Shown in pieces: positions 1 through 8,727 of a stretch of DNA of 64,000 nucleotides (within the stretch, counting starts at the first letter, position 1; every line of letters starts with the position of its first letter). The notes under the pieces were generated by a model. It did no database searches, was not told the DNA's origin, and was given only the letters and a program-made list of their open reading frames with translations. The stretch lies in assembly GCF_005771535.1 (NCBI RefSeq), contig NZ_VANU01000004.1, positions 62,001 to 126,000 on the forward strand, in the 5' to 3' direction. The translations under genes were made by a program, and so were the position numbers. This stretch comes from Arcobacter arenosus (GTDB lineage: Bacteria; Campylobacterota; Campylobacteria; Campylobacterales; Arcobacteraceae).

Positions 1-344
1 ACTCTGTTATTGGAAGTGGAGCAAAAGTATTAGGAAACCTTGTAATAGGTAAAAATAGTAAAATTGGAGCAAATTCTGTAGTAATTTGCGATGTGCCTAA
101 GAACTCAACAGCAGTTGGAGTTCCAGCCAAAATCATAAAAAGAGAAGATAAAAATGGAAGACTTAATCATAGTGATCTTCCAGATATCAACAAAGAGATG
201 TTTGAATATCTATTAAAAAGAGTTGCCCTTTTAGAACATCATATGGATTCTTGTAAAGATGTTGATTTAGAAAAAGAGGAAAATGAATTAGAAAACATTT
301 ATACAAAATTCATTAAAGCAATGAATTCAATTGAAAAAAAGTAA
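1..344 (+). CDS. cysE: Serine O-acetyltransferase, C-terminal part (cut by window edge)
   Basis: The open frame runs in from the left edge (first full codon at base 3) and stops at 342-344. The translated start of the window shows hexapeptide repeats of a left-handed beta-helix (IGSGAKVLGNLVIG, KIGANSVV) followed by the typical serine acetyltransferase end VP-STAVGVPAKIIK. The family acetylates L-serine with acetyl-CoA, the first step of cysteine synthesis in the cytoplasm. After the helix there is a charged tail of about 55 residues with a heptad-like pattern (EYLLKRVALLEHHM), which may help oligomerise. The GTG at 93 is internal, not a start. Other hexapeptide acyltransferases cannot be fully excluded because the N-terminus is missing. 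Confidence 0.85.
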   Translation, partial: SVIGSGAKVLGNLVIGKNSKIGANSVVICDVPKNSTAVGVPAKIIKREDKNGRLNHSDLPDINKEMFEYLLKRVALLEHHMDSCKDVDLEKEENELENIYTKFIKAMNSIEKK

Positions 345-349
345 CCTAA

Positions 350-1093
350 TTGATTGAACTTTTACTTTTTGGATTAATTACAGGTTTTGTATCCGGCTTC
401 TTTGGTATTGGTGGAGGTACTATTTTAGTTCCAATGTTGATACTTTCTGGTTTTATTATCAAAGAGGCAATTGCAATCTCAATAATGCAAATGGTATTTA
501 GTTCAATATATGGTTCATTTTTAAATGCAAAAAAAGCCAAAAACATCTTCAAAGATGGTTTTATTTTAGGAGTTGGAGGGTTTGTAGGGGGTCTTCAAAA
601 TAGTTTTGTACACTCACTTGTATCAAATGAATTTTTACAATACTTATTTATTATAATAATTGTTTTATCAATTATCAAAATCTTTATCTCCCCTGCTCAA
701 TCTTCACAAGAAGTTAAGAATCATAGTAAAGCCTCGTTATTTATAATAGGTTTTATTGTAGGTATTATAGCTATGAGTATTGGTGTAGGTGGTGCTATTA
801 TGTTAATACCTCTTCTTGTAGGTGTTGCTAAGTATCCATTAAAAACTGCTACAAGTCTTAGTTTATTTTTTGTGATTTTTTCTTCAATTGCTGGATTTAT
901 TTCTTTATCTTTAGCAGGACAAATGCTTTTTTATGAAGGGTTTATAGTTGGTTTAGCTTCACTTGTTGGGGTATATTTTGGAATAAAAATAAAAAATACA
1001 ACACCTATTACTTCATATAAACAATCAATCTTATTTTTAAATTTCTTAATTTTAATTACAATGATTTATGATACTTTTTTTAAAGTCTCTTAA
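350..1093 (+). CDS. TauE/SafE (TSUP) family membrane permease
   Basis: This 247-residue protein is almost entirely hydrophobic, with about eight membrane segments. It carries the duplicated Gly-rich motif of the sulfite exporter TauE/SafE family, once near residues 13-24 (SGFFGIGGGTIL) and again near 144-155 (SIGVGGAIMLIP). The family moves sulfur-containing or other organic anions across the inner membrane; the substrate cannot be read from sequence. The start is a TTG five bases after the cysE stop, so the two are probably cotranscribed. The pairing with a cysteine biosynthesis gene fits a sulfur role, but that is inference. Confidence 0.85.
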   Translation: MIELLLFGLITGFVSGFFGIGGGTILVPMLILSGFIIKEAIAISIMQMVFSSIYGSFLNAKKAKNIFKDGFILGVGGFVGGLQNSFVHSLVSNEFLQYLFIIIIVLSIIKIFISPAQSSQEVKNHSKASLFIIGFIVGIIAMSIGVGGAIMLIPLLVGVAKYPLKTATSLSLFFVIFSSIAGFISLSLAGQMLFYEGFIVGLASLVGVYFGIKIKNTTPITSYKQSILFLNFLILITMIYDTFFKVS

Positions 1094-3441
1094 ACAATAT
1101 CCTTTAAAATAAAAGGAACTAGACCGCCATTTTTATATATTTGAATCTCAAATTCATTATCAAGTCTAAGTTTTAACTTTATTTGATATATTTGCTCCCC
1201 TTTATATATAAAAGCATCTAATTTTAAATCTTTTTTAATTTCACTATTTTTAATATTTATTGACTCATAACCTTTTAGATTTAAAGATTTAATATCATCA
1301 TCAATAAATTGTAAAGGCAAAATACCCATTTTAATCAAATCTTTTCTATGATTCTCACCAAATGATTTTGCAATTATTGCTTTTACTCCTAAAAGTTTTG
1401 TAGCTTTTGCTGCCCAATCGTTTGTTTCTCCGATACCATAATTTTCATCTGCTATTATGATTAAGTCTTTTTGAGACTGATGGACTCTTTTTGACTTTTC
1501 ATAAAAAGATATGATTTCACCTGTTTTGAAGTCTTTTGTAAATGCACCCTCCTTTGATACCATCATATTTTTTATCTCATTTGTATCAAAAGCACCTAAA
1601 ACCATCAGCTTACTACATCCTCTTCTATCTTCAAAGGTTCCAAAATCAAAAGATTTTACACCTTTTTCTTGAAGAAAATTTGCAACATTAATATATGGAG
1701 TTATTTGAATATTTGAAGAGATATATTTAGTTTTTATCTCATTATTAAATAAAGCTAGAATTTCACCATTTTCAATATTTATTTTATCTTTAAAACTCTC
1801 TTCTTTAAAAGGAAATACCTGTACAAAACTAGAGTCATCATTCCATGGAAAAGATTCACTTTTCTCAACTATAATATCTTGCCATTTTTCATTTCCTAAA
1901 AAAATATTTTTATAAATATCTTTATATAAAGTATCATCAATTTTTTCCAAATACCTTAGAACTTCACTATGCTCTGGCCATAATTCATTTGGATTCAATT
2001 TATCAAAAACCTTTAGTTTCATACTTCCTATTAAAGAATGAATAACAACCAAAGATGCTGACATAGTATAATTAAGTTTGATATTTTCATTAATATAATT
2101 ATTTTCTAAAGTCCCTGAACTAATTGAACAATCAGTTAATATATTAGGACTTAGTTTTTCTTCAATTTTTCCATTTGTGTTAACAAAATAAAAACCAATC
2201 CCTTCCAAATATTTTAATAAATCAAGATTTGCCAAATAATCATACACCGTTAAATCTGTTTTGAAAAAAGCTTTTATTTTTGAATCAATTCTAAAACCTT
2301 TTTCGTATGCTTTTTTGGCTACTAAAGCACAATGAATAATTAAAAATGGATTTAAAAAACCATTTGAAGTATCAATCAATGACAAGACTATATTTTTATC
2401 TTTAAAAACCTCATTTTTTAAATTAGGCATTACCCTTGGAAAAATATTACTTAAATCAAATTCTATACTTTCATCATATTCTAAATTGTTTTCCTCATTT
2501 AAAAAAAGTTTTTGTGTTTTTAAATATTTATCAACTAATTTACTAAAATCCTCATTTTGTCTAGTTTTATTGTAGTACAAAATAGTTTTTTCATCAATTG
2601 CAAAAAAAGAACATAAAGCCTTATAAGAAGAAGCCTTATTTAAAATTTTAGTTCTATTTTCTAGGGTTAAATATTTTAATCCGTCCCCATAAAATTCAAC
2701 AATTTTTTCATCTAAATTTGCGTTTTCTAAAACATCAAGTAAAACTTGTAAAAAATCTGATGATAATACTCCATCTTTTGGTTTTCCAACAACTTTTATC
2801 CCAACAACTTTTGGCAATTTAATTTTAAGAGGTAAGCCTAATATTGTCGCTAAAGCATCAATTGATTCTAATTTATGACCTAAAACTCCAAAAGAATTTG
2901 TCATATTATCTTTATAATCTGAGATAGCTATAGTTTCAGGAAATAAAAGAAACTTCTCTTCTATTTTTTCTATATGTAAAACAGTTGAAAGATATTCTAA
3001 ATTAATGGGATGAATTATTTTTGATCCTGGTGGGATAACTCTTAAGTTTGAAAAATTTTTGTCACACCATTTCGCAAGTTTATAGGTATCTTCATTTTCC
3101 TTCATATATTGAAGTAATAAATCAACACTAAGATTTAATTTTTTACTTTTTAGTTTTTCCTCTTTTAGTTTTGCAAGTTCTGCGAGTGTAGGGATAGCTG
3201 TATACTCTTTTAAAACTACCCTTGATGGATAAAAGTTTATAAATTCATCTTTTCTATTTGCAAATATATCTAAAATCTTTTTTGTTGTTAATTCATTTTT
3301 TGAATTTCTTATATTTGCTTCTAAAAGAATTTTCAAGGAAAGTGGTAATTTCTCTAATTTTGGGTTTTCATTTATTATTTTCTCTAAACTAAAATAAAAA
3401 AACCTTTCATTTTCAATTACAAAACTATCGATATATTCCAA
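1090..3441 (-). CDS. Degenerate aconitase-family protein (probable pseudoenzyme)
   Basis: The 783-residue frame is intact and collinear with AcnA-type aconitases (usually near 890 residues): LPLSLKILLEANIR at 32-45, VIPPGSKIIHPINLEYL at 135-151, FGVLGHKLESIDA at 184-196, RRGCSKLMVLGAF at 606-618, NDWAAKATKLLGVKAII at 674-690, MGILPLQF at 705-712. The expected catalytic positions are changed. The SCTNTSN motif reads SLIDTSN (354-360), so the first cluster cysteine is Leu355. Only one cysteine (C438) remains where CTTC is expected. DSH reads DYK (175-177). GSSRDW reads GETNDW (671-676). The arginine of ANIR is Glu622. It therefore probably neither binds a normal [4Fe-4S] cluster nor hydrates aconitate. 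It lies 73 bases downstream of a molybdenum-hydroxylase operon on the same strand. The comparison with the family is from memory. Confidence 0.8.
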   Translation of the reverse strand: MEYIDSFVIENERFFYFSLEKIINENPKLEKLPLSLKILLEANIRNSKNELTTKKILDIFANRKDEFINFYPSRVVLKEYTAIPTLAELAKLKEEKLKSKKLNLSVDLLLQYMKENEDTYKLAKWCDKNFSNLRVIPPGSKIIHPINLEYLSTVLHIEKIEEKFLLFPETIAISDYKDNMTNSFGVLGHKLESIDALATILGLPLKIKLPKVVGIKVVGKPKDGVLSSDFLQVLLDVLENANLDEKIVEFYGDGLKYLTLENRTKILNKASSYKALCSFFAIDEKTILYYNKTRQNEDFSKLVDKYLKTQKLFLNEENNLEYDESIEFDLSNIFPRVMPNLKNEVFKDKNIVLSLIDTSNGFLNPFLIIHCALVAKKAYEKGFRIDSKIKAFFKTDLTVYDYLANLDLLKYLEGIGFYFVNTNGKIEEKLSPNILTDCSISSGTLENNYINENIKLNYTMSASLVVIHSLIGSMKLKVFDKLNPNELWPEHSEVLRYLEKIDDTLYKDIYKNIFLGNEKWQDIIVEKSESFPWNDDSSFVQVFPFKEESFKDKINIENGEILALFNNEIKTKYISSNIQITPYINVANFLQEKGVKSFDFGTFEDRRGCSKLMVLGAFDTNEIKNMMVSKEGAFTKDFKTGEIISFYEKSKRVHQSQKDLIIIADENYGIGETNDWAAKATKLLGVKAIIAKSFGENHRKDLIKMGILPLQFIDDDIKSLNLKGYESINIKNSEIKKDLKLDAFIYKGEQIYQIKLKLRLDNEFEIQIYKNGGLVPFILKDIV

Positions 3442-3476
3442 TTTATAACCCTTTTAAAACTATTTGTAAAAATTAT

Positions 3477-3504
3477 CTAATCATTATAATAAAGATTTGA
3501 TTAG
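3477..3504 (-). terminator. Possible hairpin terminator after mocA
   Basis: The 73-base gap between the MocA-like gene and the aconitase-like gene holds inverted arms CTAATCA (3477-3483) and TGATTAG (3498-3504), followed on the minus strand by ATAATTTTT. The loop is 14 bases and contains a TATAAT-like hexamer on the minus strand. The site could therefore be a weak terminator, a promoter with an operator, or both. Confidence 0.3.
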
Positions 3505-3514
3505 TTTTTAAAGT

Positions 3515-4090
3515 TTATAAATCTAAATATGTACTTATATCTTCTTTTGTATCAATATCAATAGCCTCTTTTTTTTCTAATTTTATTGTAGGAGCATTGT
3601 TTTTTACCAAAATTGATTTAGCTCCTTTATCCCCTTTTAGTTTTAGTAAGCTTGGATAATATTTTTTAGAAAAAATAGCTGGAACTGTTGCTAAACTTCC
3701 ATATTTTGACCCAATTAAAGAGTCTTTTTCCAAGTTTTCAATTAGTTTTTCAAAATGAGACAATGGTATAAAAGGTTGATCACATAACATGATTAAACAT
3801 CTATCATACTCTTGTATTTGCTCTATACCAAAACAAATACTACTAGCAATACCATCTTGAAATCTTGGATTTACAGCAATTGCGATTGGATAATCGATTA
3901 TCTCCTCAACAATAGTTGTTGCTTTATGACCTAAAACTACAGTTACATTGTCACTTATTGATAATCCTTTTTCAATAACAATTTTTATTAAACTTTTATT
4001 TTTATATTTAATTAATTGTTTAGGTTTTCCTAATCTACTTGAGGTACCCGCTGCTAAAATTAAAACTGCTAAATCTTCAACTTTTTCCAA
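3515..4090 (-). CDS. mocA: MocA-like molybdenum cofactor cytidylyltransferase
   Basis: This 191-residue protein is a MobA/MocA-type nucleotidyltransferase. It has the N-terminal nucleotide-binding loop LILAAGTSSRLGKPKQL (10-26) and the metal-binding region LCDQPF (102-107). MocA transfers CMP to molybdopterin-Mo to make the MCD form of the cofactor used by xanthine-dehydrogenase-family hydroxylases; MobA makes the MGD form. The position decides for MocA: it starts at the base directly after the XdhC-like gene's stop and lies in the operon of a molybdenum hydroxylase. No other molybdenum cofactor genes are in the window. Confidence 0.85.
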   Translation of the reverse strand: MEKVEDLAVLILAAGTSSRLGKPKQLIKYKNKSLIKIVIEKGLSISDNVTVVLGHKATTIVEEIIDYPIAIAVNPRFQDGIASSICFGIEQIQEYDRCLIMLCDQPFIPLSHFEKLIENLEKDSLIGSKYGSLATVPAIFSKKYYPSLLKLKGDKGAKSILVKNNAPTIKLEKKEAIDIDTKEDISTYLDL

Positions 4091-4873
4091 TTATAATTTC
4101 CCATTTTTATTTGCTTCTATTTGTGAACAAATAGAAAGAGCTATTGATTCAGGAGTATAACTTCCAATATCTATTCCAATTGGAGCAAAAAATCTTTTTT
4201 CATTTTCTAAGTTAAACTGCTCTTTTTTTCTTTTTGCATTGTTTTTATTTCCCATTAATCCAATATAACTTATATCTGTTTTTAATAAACTCTCCAAATA
4301 AGTATCATCTGTTTTAGGATTATGACTTAAAATTACAGCTGCGTCATAATTAAAAAGATTTAAACTTTTTATATCTTCCAATTTTTCTAAATTGATTAAT
4401 TTATCAGCTTCTTTACAAAACTGTTTTTTTAAGTTAACATCAATTATAGTTGTTTTCCAACCCATTAAATTTGCCATTGATATTAAAGAACTTATATGAG
4501 CCCCACTTCCAAAAATCAATAGGGAAAATACTTTATTTATATATTTGCCAATCCCTTCATACATATTTTCATAATAAAAAGGAATAGTCCTATATTTACT
4601 ATTTCCATGTCCAGAACTTGGGTCTTTTGTAATTGATTCAAAAACTATTTCTTCTTTTAAATTTAAGGCATCTTTTGAATTCTCTTTTACTTTTTCTTGT
4701 AAAAAACCACTTCCTAATACACCTGCAAACTCAAAATTTGAGTTTACAAGCATTAAAGTTCCTTTTTTAGAAAAAGTTGAACCAGTTGTCTTTTCAACAT
4801 AGGTTAAAGCAATATCTAGTTTTCTTTCTTTTGAATTAGCTAAAAACCTATGTAATTGTTTATTTGAAAACAT
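4091..4873 (-). CDS. XdhC/CoxI family molybdenum hydroxylase maturation factor
   Basis: The 260-residue protein has the two parts of XdhC proteins. The N-terminal part carries a Gly-rich stretch (GVLGSGFLQE, 51-60), and the C-terminal Rossmann-like part carries LLIFGSGAHISSL (118-130) and the end motif APIGIDIGSYTPESIA. XdhC proteins bind sulfurated molybdenum cofactor and insert it into the apo-hydroxylase. Many family members have GGC in the first Gly-rich motif; here it reads GSGF, so a cofactor-contacting cysteine may be absent. It sits between the large hydroxylase subunit and the MocA-like gene with gaps of 3 and 0 bases. Confidence 0.85.
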   Translation of the reverse strand: MFSNKQLHRFLANSKERKLDIALTYVEKTTGSTFSKKGTLMLVNSNFEFAGVLGSGFLQEKVKENSKDALNLKEEIVFESITKDPSSGHGNSKYRTIPFYYENMYEGIGKYINKVFSLLIFGSGAHISSLISMANLMGWKTTIIDVNLKKQFCKEADKLINLEKLEDIKSLNLFNYDAAVILSHNPKTDDTYLESLLKTDISYIGLMGNKNNAKRKKEQFNLENEKRFFAPIGIDIGSYTPESIALSICSQIEANKNGKL

Positions 4874-4876
4874 TGT

Positions 4877-7021
4877 TTATCCAAGTTTTATTGGGAAATT
4901 AGTATATCTTTTTCCCGTTGCATCATATAAAGCATTAATTACTGCTGCAAACATAGGAGGAACTCCAACTTCACCAATACCACCAATTTTTTCACCTGAA
5001 TTGATAATCTCAACATTTATAGATTCAGGAGCATCTTTAATTCTATTTACCTCATAATCATAAAAATTGTTTTGAACTGTTGCCCCATTTTCTAAAGAAA
5101 TTTGTGCATACTTAATATATCCAATAGTAAAATTGATACACCCTTCAATTTGGTTTTCAATTCCCAATGGATTTATAGCCATACCACAATCAACTGCACC
5201 CCATACATTTTGTACTTTAAAATCATTGTTTTCAACTTTAACTTTTACAACATATGCAACGATACTTCCAAATGATTCAGCAATAGCTACACCATAACCA
5301 CTATTTTTCTCCCTATTGTACCAATCTGATTGTTTAGCAACATTTTCTAATAATTTTACAAATCTAGGACTTTTTAGATTTTTAATTCTAAAATCAAGGG
5401 GATCAATACCAGAAGCAATAGCAGCTTGGTCAACTATATTTTCAACAACAGGTGCTGAAGTTGTATGTCCAACAGATCTCAACCATAATACCGGAACAGG
5501 GGAATCTGGACAAAAGGCTTTTAAATCATGATTTGCAATATTATATGGATGGGTTTCTAAACCTTCCCTTTGTGTTGCATCAATACCATCTTTATACATA
5601 AACCCTTCAAACATTGTCCCTTTTGTCAAAGACTGATTAATAACATCTGCTTTAAAAGCTGTAATATAACCATTTTCATCAACTGCCATTTTTGCTTTAT
5701 TTACAGTAAGAGGTCTATAATAACCCATTTTAATATCATCTTCTCTTGTCCATAAAGTTTGTATTGGCCATTTTTCATCTTTTGCAACCAAAACAGCATC
5801 AATAACAAAATCACTAGCTGGGTTTGCTCGTCTACCAAAACTTGAACCTAAATAATTGTTATAATACTCTACATCCTCAGGTTTTATACCTAAAATTTTT
5901 GCACAAGTTCCTCTATAAAGTGTTTGAAATTGACCACCCACAGACATAAACGCCTTACTACCTTGATGATGAACAGTACAATTTAATGGTTCCATTGGTG
6001 CATGGGCCAAAAATGGAAAAGTATATTGTGCCTCAACTACTTTTTTAGCATTTTTAAAAGCTTCATTTGTATTACCATCTTTTTTCATAATTGGCAAATC
6101 ATCTTTATCAAAATAGCTTATATATTCTTTTTCCAAATCTTCAGAACTAACTTTCCCAAAATCACCTTTATCCCATTTTACTTCAACTTTATCAATTGCC
6201 ATTTTTGCTTGATACCAATGTTCAGCAATAATTGCTATTTTTTCATTTGAAAGTTTTTTAATCTTTAAAATCCCTGGCATGTTTTTTGCTTTAGAATCAT
6301 CATAACTGATAATTTTAGCTCCAAAAGATATAGGTTGAACAAGTGCTGCATATTTCATATTAGGTAATCTAACATCAATACCAAATTTAGCTTGACCAGT
6401 AATTTTTTCTTCCACTTCTAAAGGATGTCTTTTTATTCTTTTCCCAATTAAAGTATGTTCTTTAGCACTTTTTAGTTTTACATCATTTGGAAGTTTCATA
6501 TTTTTTATATCTTCAATTAAAGAACCATATGAAAGTTTTTCTTTTGTTTTTTTATTGATTACAAAAGAATCTTTTGTTGATACATCATACATTCTTACTT
6601 GCCATTTTTTTGCAGCAGCACTTTTTAACATATATCTTAAAGTAGCCCCAACTTGTCTTACTCTTTGTTGTTGAGTTTTAATACTCATAGACCCACCAGT
6701 TAACATCATTGGCATTCCAGGAATATTAAATACATCATTCACAGGAGCTGGTTCAAAAATAATTTCATCCCAAAAAGCATCAAGTTCATCGGCTATACAC
6801 ATAGCAATACCAGTATAAGCTCCCTGCCCCATTTCAACTTGTCCAAGATAAAAAGTAATTGTATTATCTTTATCAATTTTTATAAAAGCGTTTGGTTCAA
6901 TAACTTCACTTTTTTTCTCTACTTTAGAAGCCATACCTTTTGTTGGCAGATTAAACCCTACAATAAAAGCTGAACTTAAAAGGGCACTATTTTTTACAAA
7001 ATCTCTTCTATTTAAACTCAT
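4877..7021 (-). CDS. Molybdopterin-binding subunit of a periplasmic xanthine-dehydrogenase-family hydroxylase (IorB-like)
   Basis: This 714-residue protein starts with a twin-arginine signal (NRRDFVKNS, residues 4-12, then a hydrophobic stretch), so the folded enzyme is probably exported by Tat. The body matches aldehyde oxidase/IorB-type large subunits: LGQVEMGQGAYTG, a central LGSSFGRRA motif, and near the end GGIGEVGVPP (680-689), whose Glu684 corresponds to the catalytic glutamate of the family. The family hydroxylates aromatic heterocycles or aldehydes with water as oxygen donor; the substrate is unknown. The partner [2Fe-2S] subunit ends one base upstream, and maturation genes follow. 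There is no FAD subunit or cytochrome nearby, as is usual for the two-subunit isoquinoline-oxidoreductase type. Confidence 0.88.
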   Translation of the reverse strand: MSLNRRDFVKNSALLSSAFIVGFNLPTKGMASKVEKKSEVIEPNAFIKIDKDNTITFYLGQVEMGQGAYTGIAMCIADELDAFWDEIIFEPAPVNDVFNIPGMPMMLTGGSMSIKTQQQRVRQVGATLRYMLKSAAAKKWQVRMYDVSTKDSFVINKKTKEKLSYGSLIEDIKNMKLPNDVKLKSAKEHTLIGKRIKRHPLEVEEKITGQAKFGIDVRLPNMKYAALVQPISFGAKIISYDDSKAKNMPGILKIKKLSNEKIAIIAEHWYQAKMAIDKVEVKWDKGDFGKVSSEDLEKEYISYFDKDDLPIMKKDGNTNEAFKNAKKVVEAQYTFPFLAHAPMEPLNCTVHHQGSKAFMSVGGQFQTLYRGTCAKILGIKPEDVEYYNNYLGSSFGRRANPASDFVIDAVLVAKDEKWPIQTLWTREDDIKMGYYRPLTVNKAKMAVDENGYITAFKADVINQSLTKGTMFEGFMYKDGIDATQREGLETHPYNIANHDLKAFCPDSPVPVLWLRSVGHTTSAPVVENIVDQAAIASGIDPLDFRIKNLKSPRFVKLLENVAKQSDWYNREKNSGYGVAIAESFGSIVAYVVKVKVENNDFKVQNVWGAVDCGMAINPLGIENQIEGCINFTIGYIKYAQISLENGATVQNNFYDYEVNRIKDAPESINVEIINSGEKIGGIGEVGVPPMFAAVINALYDATGKRYTNFPIKLG

Positions 7022-7022
7022 A

Positions 7023-7478
7023 TTATGCTCCTTTAGAAACAGATGAAATTGCTGTTAATATTTTATTATAAGTACCACATCTACAAATATTTCCATCCAT
7101 AGCTGAGATAATCTCATCTTTTGATGGCTTTGAATTTGACTTTAATAATCCTGCAGCATTTACAAGTTGCCCCGATTGACAATATCCACATTGTGCAACA
7201 TCGTGTTCTCGCCATTGAATCCTTAAAGCATTTAACTCTTTATCTTCTTTATTTTCAATAGTTGTGATTTTTTTGCCATATGCTTTGCTTATAGGAGTTG
7301 AGCAACTTCTAATTGCTTGATTATCCAGTAATACAGTACAGGCTCCACACATACCAACACCACATCCAAACTTAGTTCCAGTAAGGTCTAAGTAATCTCT
7401 TAATACCCAAAGTATTGGGGTGTCTTGAGGAATATCTTTTAATTCAAATCTTTTTTCATCAACAAATATATAATTCAT
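7023..7478 (-). CDS. [2Fe-2S] subunit of molybdenum hydroxylase (IorA-like)
   Basis: The 151-residue protein carries all eight cysteines expected for the small subunit of this family: C39, C44, C47 and C59 (plant ferredoxin-like cluster) and C97, C100, C132 and C134 (four-helix cluster, CGYCQSGQ and ICRCGTYN). It passes electrons from the molybdenum centre to an outside acceptor. It has no signal of its own and is expected to be co-exported with the Tat-tagged large subunit (known for the family). AGGAG lies seven bases before the ATG. It is the first gene of a four-gene operon with gaps of 0-3 bases. Confidence 0.92.
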   Translation of the reverse strand: MNYIFVDEKRFELKDIPQDTPILWVLRDYLDLTGTKFGCGVGMCGACTVLLDNQAIRSCSTPISKAYGKKITTIENKEDKELNALRIQWREHDVAQCGYCQSGQLVNAAGLLKSNSKPSKDEIISAMDGNICRCGTYNKILTAISSVSKGA

Positions 7479-7633
7479 ATTTACTCCTAATTTCGAAATC
7501 TTACCACTTTATTCTATGAAAATTTAAAAAAAACCAATAGAACAATTATCTATATCAATTGCCTAATACTCCAAATCTATTAAATTTGATAATCAATTTA
7601 AATATCATTTTTAATAAAAACTTAAGTTATCTT

Positions 7634-8524
7634 CTAATTGTAAATATATACAAAATCTGATTTATTAATATCTATTTCTAAATCTTCTTTCTCTGAAATT
7701 TTTTCATTAGAGATTGTTAAAAAAGGAAGATTACTTAATCTAGCAAATCTTAATGGAATACCCAAATCATATTCAATATGCATAGAACCAACAAAAACCA
7801 ACAACTTGTCTTTTTTAGTTTTTAAAACTTTTTTTGAAAGTTCAGCAACATTGTTAGCCATAAAACTATCCCAAGCAACCTGAACTCTATACATTCTTTC
7901 CTCACAAGGTTCATTAGTTTCATTTGGCATTTTTTTACAATGATTTAAATATGGCATAACTAATTTTTGATGGGCATTTACATTTAAATCTAAAGAATCA
8001 TAAAAATCTTTTTCAGCTTTAGACATATCTTTTGTATTTTTAGTTGATATTTTTTTTCTTTCTTCTGTTGTAAGATTGATTCCATATAATCTTCCACCAT
8101 TTTTCTTTACAGTTTCATAAATAGGTTCTAGATACTCCCACTTAAATTTAGTAAATTTATCCCACTGTCTTTCCTCTTTTAATTTTTTTGAATCTATCTT
8201 ATCACTTGTATACTCTTCTAATATCTTATCGTGGCTTGGAGAAAACCATTCATTTGCTAAATTAAGTTTATATCCATTTTTATCCATCTCTTTTAGCAAT
8301 TCATTAAAAAATTCATGGGTTTTTTTAGTATTATGATGGTCACCAACAAATATTATAGGATAGTGTTCAAATTGTTTTACAAGGATTGAAGTATTAATCA
8401 TTTTTCCCTCTTTATTTGAAAAAATACCCTCCTCCTTTTTCAAATCATAACTTAAAACCAAATCTTTATTAGAACAAGCGGTAAAAACAAATAGTGTAAA
8501 TATCAGTAAAAAAACATTTTTCAA
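7634..8524 (-). CDS. ChaN-like (haem-binding uptake, Tiki superfamily) lipoprotein
   Basis: I place the start at TTG 8524 because AAAGGA lies six bases before it and the product then begins LKNVFLLIFTLFVFTAC, a clean lipoprotein signal with the cysteine at position 17. An upstream ATG at 8557 would add eleven residues. The mature part has the ChaN/DUF399 pattern: IIFVGDHHNTKKTHEFF, LANEWFSPSHDKIL, and VFVGSMHIEYDLGIP near the end. ChaN is an outer-membrane lipoprotein that binds haem and is linked to iron uptake; Tiki relatives can be metalloproteases. No iron-transport gene is adjacent, so the role is uncertain. Confidence 0.8.
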   Translation of the reverse strand: MKNVFLLIFTLFVFTACSNKDLVLSYDLKKEEGIFSNKEGKMINTSILVKQFEHYPIIFVGDHHNTKKTHEFFNELLKEMDKNGYKLNLANEWFSPSHDKILEEYTSDKIDSKKLKEERQWDKFTKFKWEYLEPIYETVKKNGGRLYGINLTTEERKKISTKNTKDMSKAEKDFYDSLDLNVNAHQKLVMPYLNHCKKMPNETNEPCEERMYRVQVAWDSFMANNVAELSKKVLKTKKDKLLVFVGSMHIEYDLGIPLRFARLSNLPFLTISNEKISEKEDLEIDINKSDFVYIYN

Positions 8525-8690
8525 AATTAATCCTTTAAATAACAAAAAATGATACAAACCATACTCTTAAAAAGAGATATCTTAAAAAGTTTCATTTGAT
8601 TTGTAAGGTATAAATAAACTTCAAGTTTAAAGTTTTTTTAGTATATATAAATAGTAGTTGAAATTACTACATATTAATAAACTATTATGA

Positions 8691-8696
8691 TATAAT
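8691..8696 (+). promoter_or_regulatory. -10 box of uvrA
   Basis: A perfect TATAAT followed by GCGC lies 31 bases before the uvrA start. No good TTGACA is present, which is normal for the vegetative promoters of Campylobacterota. The ribosome binding site is weak (TGGA). Confidence 0.6.
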
Positions 8697-8727
8697 GCGC
8701 CCTTAAAATTTTTTTAATGGACTATTT

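Noticed and set aside
1090-3441. Aconitase-like gene as a frameshifted pseudogene
   Set aside because: The frame is continuous over 783 codons with collinear family motifs; substitutions cluster in the active site rather than breaking the protein.
7479-7633. Search for a gene or RNA in the gap before the molybdenum hydroxylase operon
   Set aside because: Only AT-rich sequence with short repeats and the AGGAG site of the first gene is visible.
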